NCBI GenBank assembly: GCA_030549335.1
Contig: CM060194.1
Location: forward strand, 61,470,547-61,534,546
Origin: Pontederia crassipes
Lineage: Eukaryota; Streptophyta; Magnoliopsida; Commelinales; Pontederiaceae
DNA: 64,000 nucleotides
Direction of reading: 5' to 3'
Shown: one piece after another, positions 23,104-34,059 of the stretch
Layout of the letters: each line of letters opens with the position of its first letter
Numbering within the stretch: the first letter of the stretch is position 1
Program-made: the position numbers and the translations under genes
Notes under the pieces: generated by a model
Told to the model about the DNA's origin: nothing
The model's database searches: none
The model's input: the letters and a program-made list of their open reading frames with translations, nothing else

Positions 23104-24508
23104 GTTTGTTTGGGAAATAACTAATGGAGGAACGTGGTGGGGTGGCGTGGTGAGTGATGGGGTAGTGAAGTGTGATGTGATTAGAAAATTCATGTTTCAA
23201 TAATAAATTATATAAGATGTGGGGTGGGGTAATGAAGATTTTATTTATATAAAAGTCATATTTTCTCTTCATTATTTATTTAAAATATTTATAATCGTTA
23301 ATTAGATATGAACATGGGCTGGGACGACTTGGTCGCCCTCACCCGCAATGGCTCTGATTTTTCAAAATTTTTTTCGACCCGATAGTTAATTGAGTCAGGA
23401 CCGGGTCTCACTTTTTTGAGACCCGGCTGGGTCAGGTCGGGATCGAATTCGAGTTTTACGTCCCGACCCGATTGAATATATTATTTTAGTACTAACTTAT
23501 TTTAAATAGTATATTTATATTTATTTTAAATAAAATTTTATATTTTATTTGATATATAATGAGCGATAAATAATTATTTTACCACTTAATTTATTATTCT
23601 TTTTTATTTTTTTAAACTATTTTATTCATCTATCTTAAAAATTAAAAAAAATGATAGATTGGGAGAGAGAGAGATGAGGTTTAATTTGGTAAGAAGATAA
23701 ATGATTTTATTTGATAATAAAAGAGAGATTAATTTGGTCTAAAATTATTTATTCCTCCTCATTTGGTGGAATGAAAAATGTGATGTTTGAAGAGCTTAGC
23801 TATTCCACTCCACCCATCTTAAGAGTTTGTTTGACAAATAACTAATAGAAGGATGAGGTGAAGCGGTATGGTGAGTGACCGGGTGGTGAAATGTAGTGTG
23901 TCATTAAAAAGTTCATGTTTGGATAATAAATTATATAAGACATGGGGTGGGTTAAGGAAGGTTTTATTTGTAAAAAAGTTATTTTTGCCCTTCATTATAT
24001 ATTTAAAGTATTTATAATAGTTAATTAGAAGTGAGCACGGGCCGAGACGACGACCTGGTCGTCCTAGCCCGCATCGGCCCGAATTTTTTGAAACTTTTGT
24101 CCAATCGAATGGACAACTAGGTCAGGTTGGGTCTCATTTTATTGAGACCCGACCGAATTTGAGTTTTACATTCCGATTTGGTTGATATTATATTAGTATT
24201 AAATTATTTTAATTAGTATATTTATATTTATTTCAAATAAACATTTATATTTTATTTGATATATAACGAGTAATAAATAATTACTTTACCACTTAATTTA
24301 TTTTTCTCTTTTTTAAAAAATAAAAAATGTTAAATTGGGAGAGAGAGAAGGGGGAGAGAGGTGATTTAATTTGGTAACAAGAGAAATGATTTCATTTGAT
24401 AATAAAAGAGGAATTACTTTGGTCTAAAATTATCTATTCATTCTCATTCCACCAATTTGATGAAATAAAAAATGTGGTGTTTGACGGGCTTAGCTATTCC
24501 ATCTCACC
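23104..24508. repeat. 0.7-kb tandem duplication (two copies)
   Basis: Unit 1 (about 23104-23820) and unit 2 (about 23825-24508) align along their whole length with a period near 721 bp. Each begins GTTTGTTTG, then AAATAACTAAT, has a GC-rich centre with GAGACCCG and CCCGACC-type motifs, a long AT-rich part (TTTGATATATAA), GGGAGAGAGAG, and ends CTTAGCTATTCCA. Similarity looks like about 80%. The units are non-coding and resemble a non-autonomous transposon present as a head-to-tail dimer. Confidence 0.85.
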
Positions 24509-25404
24509 ACTGTTAACTTAAATAAAAAATATAATTAAATATGATTTAATTAATTTCATTCGTCCATTTATCACTCCACCCCTTCGTATCCCTCAACAAT
24601 CCTAAAAGTATCTCAAGATATGTTCTTTTATATTTCTATTTATGTAACTAAAAATATCTCAAGATATACCTTTTTAGATATAAAATAACAAATAATATAT
24701 CAAATCCATGCATATAGTGAAATAAATATACTCTTAGTGTAAGAATAAATCTATTGTCATCCAAATAAAATAAACAAATAATCTACCAGCATAAAAATAA
24801 TTAAATAGTTTTAATTTATTTCATTACTTAGCATATGTAGATTGTTAATCTACTTGTTCGGTTAGAATTATATCTGGATGATTATAAATATGAAAATAAA
24901 GATATTTTAATTTGATATATTTACTTATATTATGTTCTAATGAGGGTGAAAAATAAAAGTCGATTAAATATATACAATTTTCTTCTAAAAAATAGTATAT
25001 ATATATAATCATATGATAAGTTTTATTTTGTAACATTCGCGCATGGCATGGGATACATATTAATTAGTAAATGTTAATAACAAGGAAATAGTTTTTTTAT
25101 GTATATGAAAATGAGAATAATTATTTTTTTAATACATTGTATGACAAGGTCAGTTTAACAAACAGAATAATATCATAACCGAATAATTAATATCTTTTTA
25201 ATAAAAGATATAAACGATGAACAACAACAATTATACTCGTTAATAAAAGACCAACAGACTTGTTAATTAATGCAACTCATCCAGCGGTGAAACTAACAAG
25301 CAAACCGACCCTAAACCACAACAACAGTCACATCACTAACACGGCGGAGGGAACACTCGCACATCACAAACACAACGGGGGAAACAGAAGAATATATGGA
25401 CGAT
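24509..25404. other. AT-rich intergenic DNA
   Basis: No gene is seen. The right end is the 3' flank of the DUF7086 gene. Confidence 0.4.
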
Positions 25405-26112
25405 CTAAGGGCCGCATTGATCGAGCTGTAAGCAGATACTGATGTACGTCAGGAACAGCACACGATCCTTGGCCCCCGTGCGATGGTTCCTGGTGTGCTT
25501 GCAGAAGTACTTGAGCTGATCCAACGTGCAACACCCCACCCACTGGCCGAGGAACAGGAAGAGCCAGTTGATGGACCGCTTCCTGGGCGCAATGACGGGC
25601 TTCATGCAGTTGCTCTGGTTGCAGGCGTTGCACCCCGGGAACGTCATGTCCTTCGTCCATCGCTCCTTCATCGCGTCCACGTTCGAATAGATGAAGCCGG
25701 CGACCTCCTCGTACTTGGCCACGAGGTCGTGCGTGACGGTGGCCCGCGCCTCGCAGTGTCTGCACTGGGTCTCGCCGTGGACCTCCGTGATGCCCATTGC
25801 ACGGAGGTCCACGAGGCTGAGCACAGTGGCGCGGCGGTCGCCGGCCCACGGGAACGGCGGAGGGATCGTCTCACTCATGAGCCTTCCCGGGCCCTGCGTG
25901 GGGTTGCGACGTGGCTGGGGTGGGCGGACGTGGTGATGAACCGATGGCGAAGCCGCGGCGCCGGCGGGTTGATTAGCCGGGACATGATTCGATGAGGGCC
26001 GAGCAGGAGAAGTAGGCCGCTGAGTGGGACGTGGTGATGAGGAAGGAGGAGGGAACTGAAGGGTGAGCTCGCAATTGACGTCTCCAGGGGCGGTCATGTC
26101 GTGGCCTGACAT
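25405..26112 (-). CDS. DUF7086 domain protein, intronless
   Basis: A single open frame of 235 codons, GC-rich against its AT-rich surroundings. The first 78 or so residues are Pro/Ser/His-rich and likely disordered. From about residue 79 the plant DUF7086 core follows: PPPFPWAGDRRA, the CRHCEA and CNACNQSNC cysteine pairs, then KRSINWLFLFLGQ, CCTLDQLKYFCKHTRNHRT and GAKDRVLFLTYISICLQLD near the C-terminus. The paired cysteines suggest metal binding, but this is inference; the family has no established biochemical role. The first ATG is used. The in-frame ATG at residue 5 is nearly as good and gives a more normal leader relative to the TATA box. The long overlapping frame on the plus strand (25483-25995) is a GC-driven shadow. 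Confidence 0.9.
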   Translation of the reverse strand: MSGHDMTAPGDVNCELTLQFPPPSSSPRPTQRPTSPARPSSNHVPANQPAGAAASPSVHHHVRPPQPRRNPTQGPGRLMSETIPPPFPWAGDRRATVLSLVDLRAMGITEVHGETQCRHCEARATVTHDLVAKYEEVAGFIYSNVDAMKERWTKDMTFPGCNACNQSNCMKPVIAPRKRSINWLFLFLGQWVGCCTLDQLKYFCKHTRNHRTGAKDRVLFLTYISICLQLDQCGP

Positions 26113-26151
26113 TGTGGTCTTCCATAGATAACGTGGGACTCGTCTGTATAA

Positions 26152-26160
26152 TTATATATA
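26152..26160 (-). promoter_or_regulatory. TATA box of the DUF7086 gene
   Basis: TATATATAA on the minus strand, 40 bp upstream of the first ATG at 26112. With a typical 30-bp offset the leader would be only 10-25 nt, which favours the second ATG or an upstream alternative start. Confidence 0.45.
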
Positions 26161-26654
26161 TAGCGGGCTGTTGGAAAGTTTGTTATTTATAACTATTTCT
26201 TATTATCAGCATCTTTTCATTACTCGTAGTATCTGTTCCCTCAAGCTTTTGTATTTTATATATTATATGGAAAAAAATATGGAAAAAATGGATAGTGTCC
26301 GACTCATTTCATTAATATTTTTCATCTGAGTGGGATTTTTTCCCAATAATTGGAAAGAAAAATCCCTTCCCCACACATCATTAAAAAAAAATTTAATCCC
26401 TCAACGGCCAATGAAAAATAAGATGACATGGCTGAGTTAACACTCAATTTAATTAGTACCACACTAGCAAATCAGATTCAATTTTCTAGTCCCTCAATTT
26501 TCAAGTATCAAACTATTTTTTAAAATATTACAATAAATAATATAAAAAATATAAGATCCATTATAATAATTCACAATAAGCTTCAAATTTTAAACATTAT
26601 CATTCCATTATTTTTAATAACCCGATAAAAATGCCGTAAAATATTTATAATCAA
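26161..26654. other. AT-rich intergenic DNA upstream of the DUF7086 gene
   Basis: No gene or repeat of note. Confidence 0.4.
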
Positions 26655-26733
26655 TCAGGTCAGTTCATAAACAACTTTGATGGAGTTCGCCTTGCCGTCC
26701 TGCCTCACGATGTGCACGGTGTAATACACACTC
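26655..26733 (-). CDS. possible orphan 3'-terminal exon
   Basis: On the minus strand an acceptor-like ATTCAG (26739-26734) precedes 79 nt open to a TGA. The peptide SVYYTVHIVRQDGKANSIKV plus VYELT looks protein-like and the segment is GC-richer than its flanks. No partner exon is visible upstream, where a huge ATA microsatellite begins 60 bp away. It could be a stranded exon of a gene disrupted by repeats, or chance. Family not recognised. Confidence 0.25.
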
Positions 26734-26795
26734 CTGAATCCATCTTAAAAGCTAGTGTTATTCATGAGAATTTGGATGTGTCATCACATAGTCAC

Positions 26796-27044
<249 letters not shown>

Positions 27045-27690
27045 TACTATTGAAGATTTACAACAAAAGAAAATTATATTAAACCTAAAGTTTTGACATA
27101 ATAATCTCAAAAAGTAATTATAAGACATAATAATAATGTACTAATGTTTTGAATTCAATTATTAAAATACTCCATTACATAATTGGTTAAACATGATAAA
27201 GATGCTTATTTTAGTTTTAAGCATGTGCACTTCATTATCATGAGCTGAATCATCATTGATTGTTGGTCTTAATTATTTGAACAAATTTAGGATGTATGGT
27301 TTTCGAGTTAAAATAAATAAAAAACCCTACATGCAATGTCTTGATACTACATAATATACTTACACAACATCATATATCATAAAGTAATTGCATTAATGAC
27401 ATAACTTCTAATATCATCATCTACATGTCAATCAAGGTATATTACATATCATTATGAGAATAACACATGAGCATTGAATATTACATAATACATAAGAAAC
27501 ACAAATATTTTCTATTGTTGTACATTTTTTCTTTGGTTTGTTTTATAATCCTGTAGGCAATACTTTTTTCACATCATCATACTTCTTTCTTTATTTTAAG
27601 GTACTATATTTCACTTTATAACATTCTTTATCTTATTATATTTTATCTTAATCTAGACGAAGAACATGTCGCTACTATCATTTGAATAAT
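27045..27690. other. AT-rich intergenic DNA
   Basis: No gene or clear repeat is visible. Confidence 0.4.
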
Positions 27691-29180
27691 TTGTAACGCC
27701 CCCAAATAGATCAACATCACGTGGCGATAATCAATATAAAGATGCTACAAACACAAAGACTTCGACCATTATGTTGACCATGATTCGATCAAGAATACTG
27801 ACACATCAACAATAGAATAAATTGGAAAAAATGGAGAATAACATAAATAGCGGAAGTTGGAAAGTTATTACACTCTCTCGAAGTGGAATACTATCAAAGT
27901 TACATTAGCATTCATGAAATGCAGAAAAATAGAAGTAAATAACTAGGCCCTTTGGTTCATGTGCTATATCGTCACCAGAGCTCTATCGCAGCACACTCGC
28001 TCAACATCGTCACTGACCTGACTCTGTGAAAATTAAACACAAGGGAGGAGGTCCTCTCGTAAGCTTTACAGCTTAGTGGAGAATCAGTAATATACAATGT
28101 ATAACCATTAAATAGAATGAATCAAGATCGATGAAATAACTTAATTTGACCAGAGTTTAAACATGGAGTCATGTGGAATAATAAAGGTCAATAAATGACA
28201 ATAAGCAATAAGATTATAACGATACATGATAATCTTGGGTCTAGAGGAAGCTCGTAAATCATGACAAAAATCATAACGATACTTGACTTAATATCATGCT
28301 TGCATTACTTGAACATTCTTCTTAATCTTGAAATATGCTTATATACCAGAAGACTTTAGGTGCCTTTAAATTATGGATTTATGCCGAGCAAACAATACAG
28401 TTTTGTACGGGTCAATGGATAATCAAGCCATGACCAAAAGGAGCGACCCTTATCTTGAGGCACTTGACATGGGCTGACAATCCCTCGTTTATCTTCCATC
28501 ATTACTTATTAATCACTTTATAATCTTTTCATTTCTTATTCTTCATGCTATGGAGATGATTGAATCAATAGAAGGGTAAATCAGTAAAAGGATTCATATC
28601 GTAGAGCGATAATAGATCTCAATAAACTCATGTCTTTAGATTCAGTCGTACTAATAATCAATAAGAAGGGAAGCAGAAAATATTTGAATCCAAAAATCAA
28701 GATTTAATAATCTACAAAACTAAGGAATCACATTCGGAGGTCGGTCGATTGATTTTGTGGCTCGGTTGGCCGATCTACAACTTGGCATGGGCATGCCAGT
28801 CGAGTGACACGGCCGTGCTGATCTGTTATGGGGATGGAGTAGGCCGGCACGAGCGTATCCGTGAAGTGTCACGATCGTGCCTAAGATGAGGTCGGTCGAT
28901 CGAGTTTATAGAAACGAATTCCCTTGGTTGAATCATGGCACATACGTGCCTGTAAGGTGGCATGGGCATGCCTGGGTGTGAGGGCAGTCGATCGATTTAG
29001 TGGAATTGGTCAACCGATTTTACGGTTGGTCAAATTTCATTCGATTGGGTAATGACACGGGCGTGCCTAAGGGATGGCACAGTCATTTTGGTCAAACGAC
29101 AGGTGTGTCGACAGTGGCACGACCGTGAAGGGAAGGTCACGACCGTGACGGCGGGGGTTTCTTCGATGATTTCGATGCAA
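27691..29180. other. repetitive intergenic region, possible retroelement remnant
   Basis: It begins TAACGCCCCC and continues with balanced base composition and no open reading frame. The composition and the phrases AATAGCGGAAG and CTTTACAGCTTAGTGG recall non-coding parts of plant LTR retrotransposons, but I see no paired ends and cannot assign it. The right third contains the palindrome cluster described separately. Confidence 0.3.
28784..29149. repeat. cluster of imperfect GGCACG/CGTGCC palindromes
   Basis: At least seven 13-14-bp near-palindromes of the form GRCAYGNNCRTGYC lie within 366 bp: 28784-28797, 28806-28819, 28869-28881, 28937-28950, 28959-28972, 29054-29067 and 29136-29149, with a half-matching one at 29116. 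Between them GGTCGGTCGATCGATTT-like phrases recur (28740, 28890, 28984, 29010). The region is much more GC-rich than its surroundings. Confidence 0.75.
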
Positions 29181-29581
29181 AGATCGATCAAAACACTAAG
29201 AGTATTGACATAATTTACGTACTACATCCTAGCAATCATCATGGCAGAATCAATCACAATAATAATCAAATTCATACAAGGAATCAATCACGTAATAACG
29301 AAATCGGAAAGGAATAGTTCAATCCATACATTTCGTTCATCAATCCTTTTCATGTTCTTCATTTAATAACATTATCGGATCATGGCAAGATTTTTATTAG
29401 ATCTAAATTTATTTTCTTAAATAATATAAGTAAACACATCATAATACTACTAAATTTATTTTCTTAAACAAATATTACATCATCTTTGATTTTATAGTTA
29501 TTTTATTCTTATGTAGTTTTTAAATAATATATATTTCTTAAATACCTTTTTATTTCTGTTAATCCTCACATGATACAAGAT
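29181..29581. other. AT-rich intergenic DNA
   Basis: No gene or defined repeat is visible. Confidence 0.4.
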
Positions 29582-30369
29582 GGAGTAATTTTCACCGTTA
29601 ATACCTCAACTTTCACTTGACTCCATCCTGATCTCCGAATTTTATTTTGTAACAAATGAGTCTCCCAACTTATAAATTTATAACAAAAAAGTTTCCTTAA
29701 TATGCAAAAACATATTTTGAGATAATTTACTGATTAGATTGTTTACATGGCAATCAAATTTAAGTGAAATATAATATATTTATTAAAAATATATATAAAC
29801 ATTTATTTAAAATAAATTAAAATTTTTAGAAAAAAGAGAGAGGAGGGCTATACATTTTCTATTTTTTTTTATTTTGTTATAGGTAAATATTAATATATTA
29901 TTTTTATTAGTGTGCATAGAAATACCTATGTTATTTTTTTCATTAAGATGCTAATTTGACATGATCTAAGATAAAATAAAATATATTTATTAATACTATG
30001 TCCTCATCCTTACGTCCTCCCTCCTCTATCTTTCTTTAGTTATTTTATTTTATTTTTAAATAAATAATTCTATAATAGTTTAATAAAAATATTTTATTTT
30101 ATTTTAGTTCAACTTATAAATAATTTTAACATAATTTTGCCCCTCTGTTTTTTCATTTTTAAAATTTACAGAAATAAATGTATATATTTCAATAAATATA
30201 TAATATTTTATTTGATCGTAGCGGGCAAGTTAACTTAGAAATTTGTTATTGCAAGTTAAGAAATTTTTTTTTGTTAACAATGAATAAGTTGAGCGAATGA
30301 TTTGTTGCAAAATGAAGTTAGAGAATTAAAATAGGATCAAGTTAACAGATTAATGGTAACCATTACTCT
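29582..30369. mobile_element. large foldback element
   Basis: The left arm (29582-29850) and the right arm (about 30138-30369) are diverged reverse complements. Mirrored blocks include TGGAGTAAT against ATTACTCTG, ATTTTGTAACAAATGAGTC against a GATTTGTTGCAAAAT block, TAACAAAAAAGTTTCC against its counterpart near 30265, and ATATAATATATTTATT near 29770. The loop has further partial copies near 29955-30080. It is non-coding, about 790 bp, and abuts another MITE 6 bp to the right. Confidence 0.6.
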
Positions 30370-30375
30370 GACAAA

Positions 30376-30998
30376 GGCTCTGTTTGGCGTGTTCTAAATT
30401 AGCGGATGCATTAGCGTTTAGAGGATGAAAAGTTGTTATCATTATTTGGTAAATTTAAACAGTAAACAATTGTTAGCGTTTTGGTAAAAAAAAATGAAAC
30501 GCTTATACGAGTAACGTATAGCGGTCTTCAAACTAGCGGTTCAACTTTTTTTCCACTTTAACCCTTTTATCAATGAGTCATGTGCATTTAAAAAGTATTT
30601 GTTAGTCATCAATAATTTTTTACTTTTTAGATCCGAACAAATTTGTATATTTCTTTTAAAATATTTATGATACAAAATTATTAGTGTGGTTCTAAAGAAT
30701 CAAATTAAATTTTTTGTAAGAATATTTAATTTTAAGGTTGAAAAAATAATCCAATTCAAATTAAATTAATGTATATGATATTATGAATTAACTAATTTAT
30801 TATATGATGTCCTTTTATGTCTTTTTATATTTAACAATCTACTCAATCGCTAAATGTACCAAACACTTATTTATCAATTTCATAATTGAACCGCTATCCG
30901 CTAACCACTATCCCTAACCGCTATCCGCTATTTGAATCGTTATCCGCTATTTGAACCGCTATCCGCTTATCAAACCGCTAGAAATGCCAAACAGAGCC
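30376..30998. mobile_element. MITE with GGCTCTGTTTGGC termini
   Basis: 623 bp with perfect 13-bp terminal inverted repeats GGCTCTGTTTGGC, flanked by AAA on both sides (30373-30375 and 30999-31001), a possible 3-bp target-site duplication. Subterminal regions carry many AGCGG/CCGCT hexamers: at the right end five units of the type ACCGCTATCCGCTA (30892-30979), and inverted AGCGG motifs at the left (30403-30540). Subterminal motif arrays typically bind a transposase. Termini resemble Tourist/PIF-Harbinger, while the motif arrays resemble hAT elements. No coding capacity. Confidence 0.8.
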
Positions 30999-31001
30999 AA
31001 A

Positions 31002-31999
31002 GTGGCAATGTTTGGATTGGAACAATCGACCATAATTAGAAAAAGTTCTGTCAAACACTTAACAAAGTTCGCATGGGGTCTACACATGTTAAAGTTCCGG
31101 TCAAAACAAAATGTTCTCACGAATCCTCATAAAAAGGTTCTCGTTCGCAGTGAGAACTTGCCCCTACTCATGAACTCGTCTCGACTCTCACACTCATCTT
31201 TTTCGTTATTTCTTGATTCCACAGTCTTGGTTTTTTATTAACATATATATAAGATATATACTAATTAGTTTAATAAATTATTATATATAAAATATTATTT
31301 AGTTTAATAATTTATTTATTAATATATCATTAGAAATAAATTTATTTGGATCTAATACATAAAAATATGTTATTAATTAGTTATAATATTTTGCTTAGTA
31401 TTATAGTATAATAAAATAATAGTATAATTTTTTTTTTAAAAAATCACATAATTTTAACTAAATTAATGTAAACATCATAATTTATTATAATAATATTAAT
31501 TAAATAAAATTAATGTAGAATCAGATTCATTATTATAATAGAATTTTATTAATTAAAATTTTTAGTTTTTAGGAAAATTATAAATAATCCAATTTATATT
31601 ATATTTGGATCTTACAATATTATTTACATAAATTATAATATTAATATCATATAGAAAATTAATCAAAATTAATATTGATATATTACGACACAACTTATTT
31701 TTAATAAATTTTAAATTAATTACGTATAATATTTTAATATGCTAGTAATCAATATTATAAATAAAAGAATACATAATACTTTTATTTACTCTAATTTAAT
31801 ACCTCATAAAATAATAAATTATATTCTTAATTCTTACTTTTTATTCAAACACCAACTAAAATTTATTTATCAAATTAACTTTTAAAAACCACATCATTAC
31901 ATTTTTCATCCAAACACTAAATATAATTTTTTTTTCATTTAATTGATTAATTCTCGATAACTAATGAGAACTTAAGTTCCACCATCTAAAAATACCATG
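31002..31999. other. AT-rich intergenic DNA
   Basis: The first 230 bp are of balanced composition with a short plus-strand frame that has no recognisable domain. The rest is extremely AT-rich. No gene supported. Confidence 0.4.
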
Positions 32000-32633
32000 G
32001 GTGCGCTTGGCAAGTGGAACTAAAATTTTTTCAAGTTCCAATGAATAGTTCGATTTGATAAATTAGTTCGAAGTGTATTTGAATGGAGTGCAACGTAACG
32101 ATGAGTAATTAGGGAGCTGATGCGATAGAAAAAAGTAGTTGTAATGGATTAATTTTTATAGTTTTAATAAAAATTGGTATTGTAAATATAAAATATAATA
32201 TTTTTAATAAATAAAAATAAAAATAAAAATATAAAGTATAATTTTTTACTAAAACAATTTGTTTAAAAAATATATTATTTAAATATAAAAATTCAATTTT
32301 TTAATAATTTATGTTTAATGAAATATTGAAATTTTTTTAATGAAATAATAAGTAATAAATATTATTATATTAATTCTTTATTATTTATATTTTACATATA
32401 ATAAATAACTTATTATATATAAGATAGATAAAAAGAAGAAAAAAACAATTTGCAAAATAAAAAAAGGTCACATCGTTTGCCAAAAAAAAACCAACAAGAG
32501 CTGATTCCACCATTCATGTGACCCTGGTTCTGCCACATTTATTGTGAGTTCCATCTCGAAAATTAGGCCGCATGAATGCATTTGAAGAACAAACCAGAAC
32601 TAGTTTCACCTGATTTCACCTGTCAAACGCACC
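32000..32633. mobile_element. MITE-like element, family A copy 2
   Basis: 634 bp with terminal inverted repeats GGTGCGCTTGGCAAGTGGAA and, at the right end read backwards, GGTGCGTTTGACAGGTGAAA. The interior aligns with 977-1542 in the same orientation, including TGATGCGATAGAAAAAA. The terminal repeats are better preserved than in copy 1, so this copy may be younger. Non-coding. Confidence 0.6.
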
Positions 32634-32689
32634 TCGTAAAAACAATGGAATATGAACTTATCTTTTTATCCATGCAGGATACATAGCTT

Positions 32690-34021
32690 TTAATATAACT
32701 TGTGTAAGATCCCGTGCGATGCATGGGAGCATAATAAATTTATCATATAAAATTTTTAAAACTGATATTAATGATAAAAAAGTCATGCAATTATAAATAA
32801 AAAACATAATAAATAAAGAAAAAAATGATAGTGTCTCAATATAAATTTTGTAATTCTTTTTTGTATAATATAGTTGTGACCTAGATTTTAAAATGAACTT
32901 TTGTATTTTTAAAATAATAATATTCCTATTGATACCTTTCATTTTCTAATATCATTTCAATAGAGTACGTATTTTTCGGATAATTGAGAACATTGTACAA
33001 TTTAATCATATAATTTTTGAGATTTCATTGTATCTTAGTTAGATTTAGATAAGAGATGAAGTCAATATCTTCAGTCATACTACATCAAAAAACAATGAAA
33101 AAGATATTTGAGTTATCAAATAATTTTGAATTATACACAACTTATGTGCTATTAATAACAAACATTACAGCACATAGTGAAATCAATGTGACAATTGGTC
33201 TTCTCTTTTATCAATTTAACATTAAAAAATTTGCATATATACTTATATAAAATAATGCTCTATTAGTTTATTAACATTATATGCATTTAATATTATGCCA
33301 CAAAAAATATTTTATAACAAATTTGAATATAAGATACCTTATTCATGAAATATGAATTATGTATATCATAGTTTTATTTATTGACAATTGTTATCAATGA
33401 AAGAAAATAAAAAAGAAAAATCCTCTACTAAAGAAATTCATAAATAACTCATTAGGAAATGTTCACTTGAGATTCAAATATAGAAAATTATGACTAAAAT
33501 TGTAAAAATATAAGTGAAAATAATAATTACTTATGAGAGTAATGTCAAAAATATGATTTCAAAGATGATGTAGAAAAATTATTGATAAATATTGTTCCAT
33601 TAAAAAAAGAAAAAATGTATAAATTAACTAAAAAGTATTAACATATATGATAATTTTTTTTTATGTTCTCCTTTTGGTCATGACTTTTCTTTGTTAGAGC
33701 TAATAACATTTATTAAGGATTTTATATATTATGTAAATAATGATAGAGTTTTTTTTTCATTTATATTAGTTGAATAATTTGTTACAAAAAATATTTCATT
33801 TATAATAATTTATTATTAGTTCATTAGAATATCCTAATTAATTAACAAATTGTTAGTAAAAATAATAAAATGTTTAAGTTTAGTTGAATACTTTGTTATT
33901 AACCGATTACATATCAATTTATAATGAACTATCTAATAATAATATAATCATTATGAAACCTAGTCATTTGATGTTATAAAAAATGATTGATATATTAAAT
34001 CTTCTATTTCCTTGATAGAAT

Positions 34022-34059
<38 letters not shown>

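Noticed and set aside
25483-25995. 170-codon plus-strand frame
   Set aside because: Antisense shadow of the GC-rich DUF7086 gene; no recognisable domain.
27691-29180. A full LTR retrotransposon
   Set aside because: No paired long terminal repeats, primer-binding site or coding domains are visible; left as an uncertain remnant.
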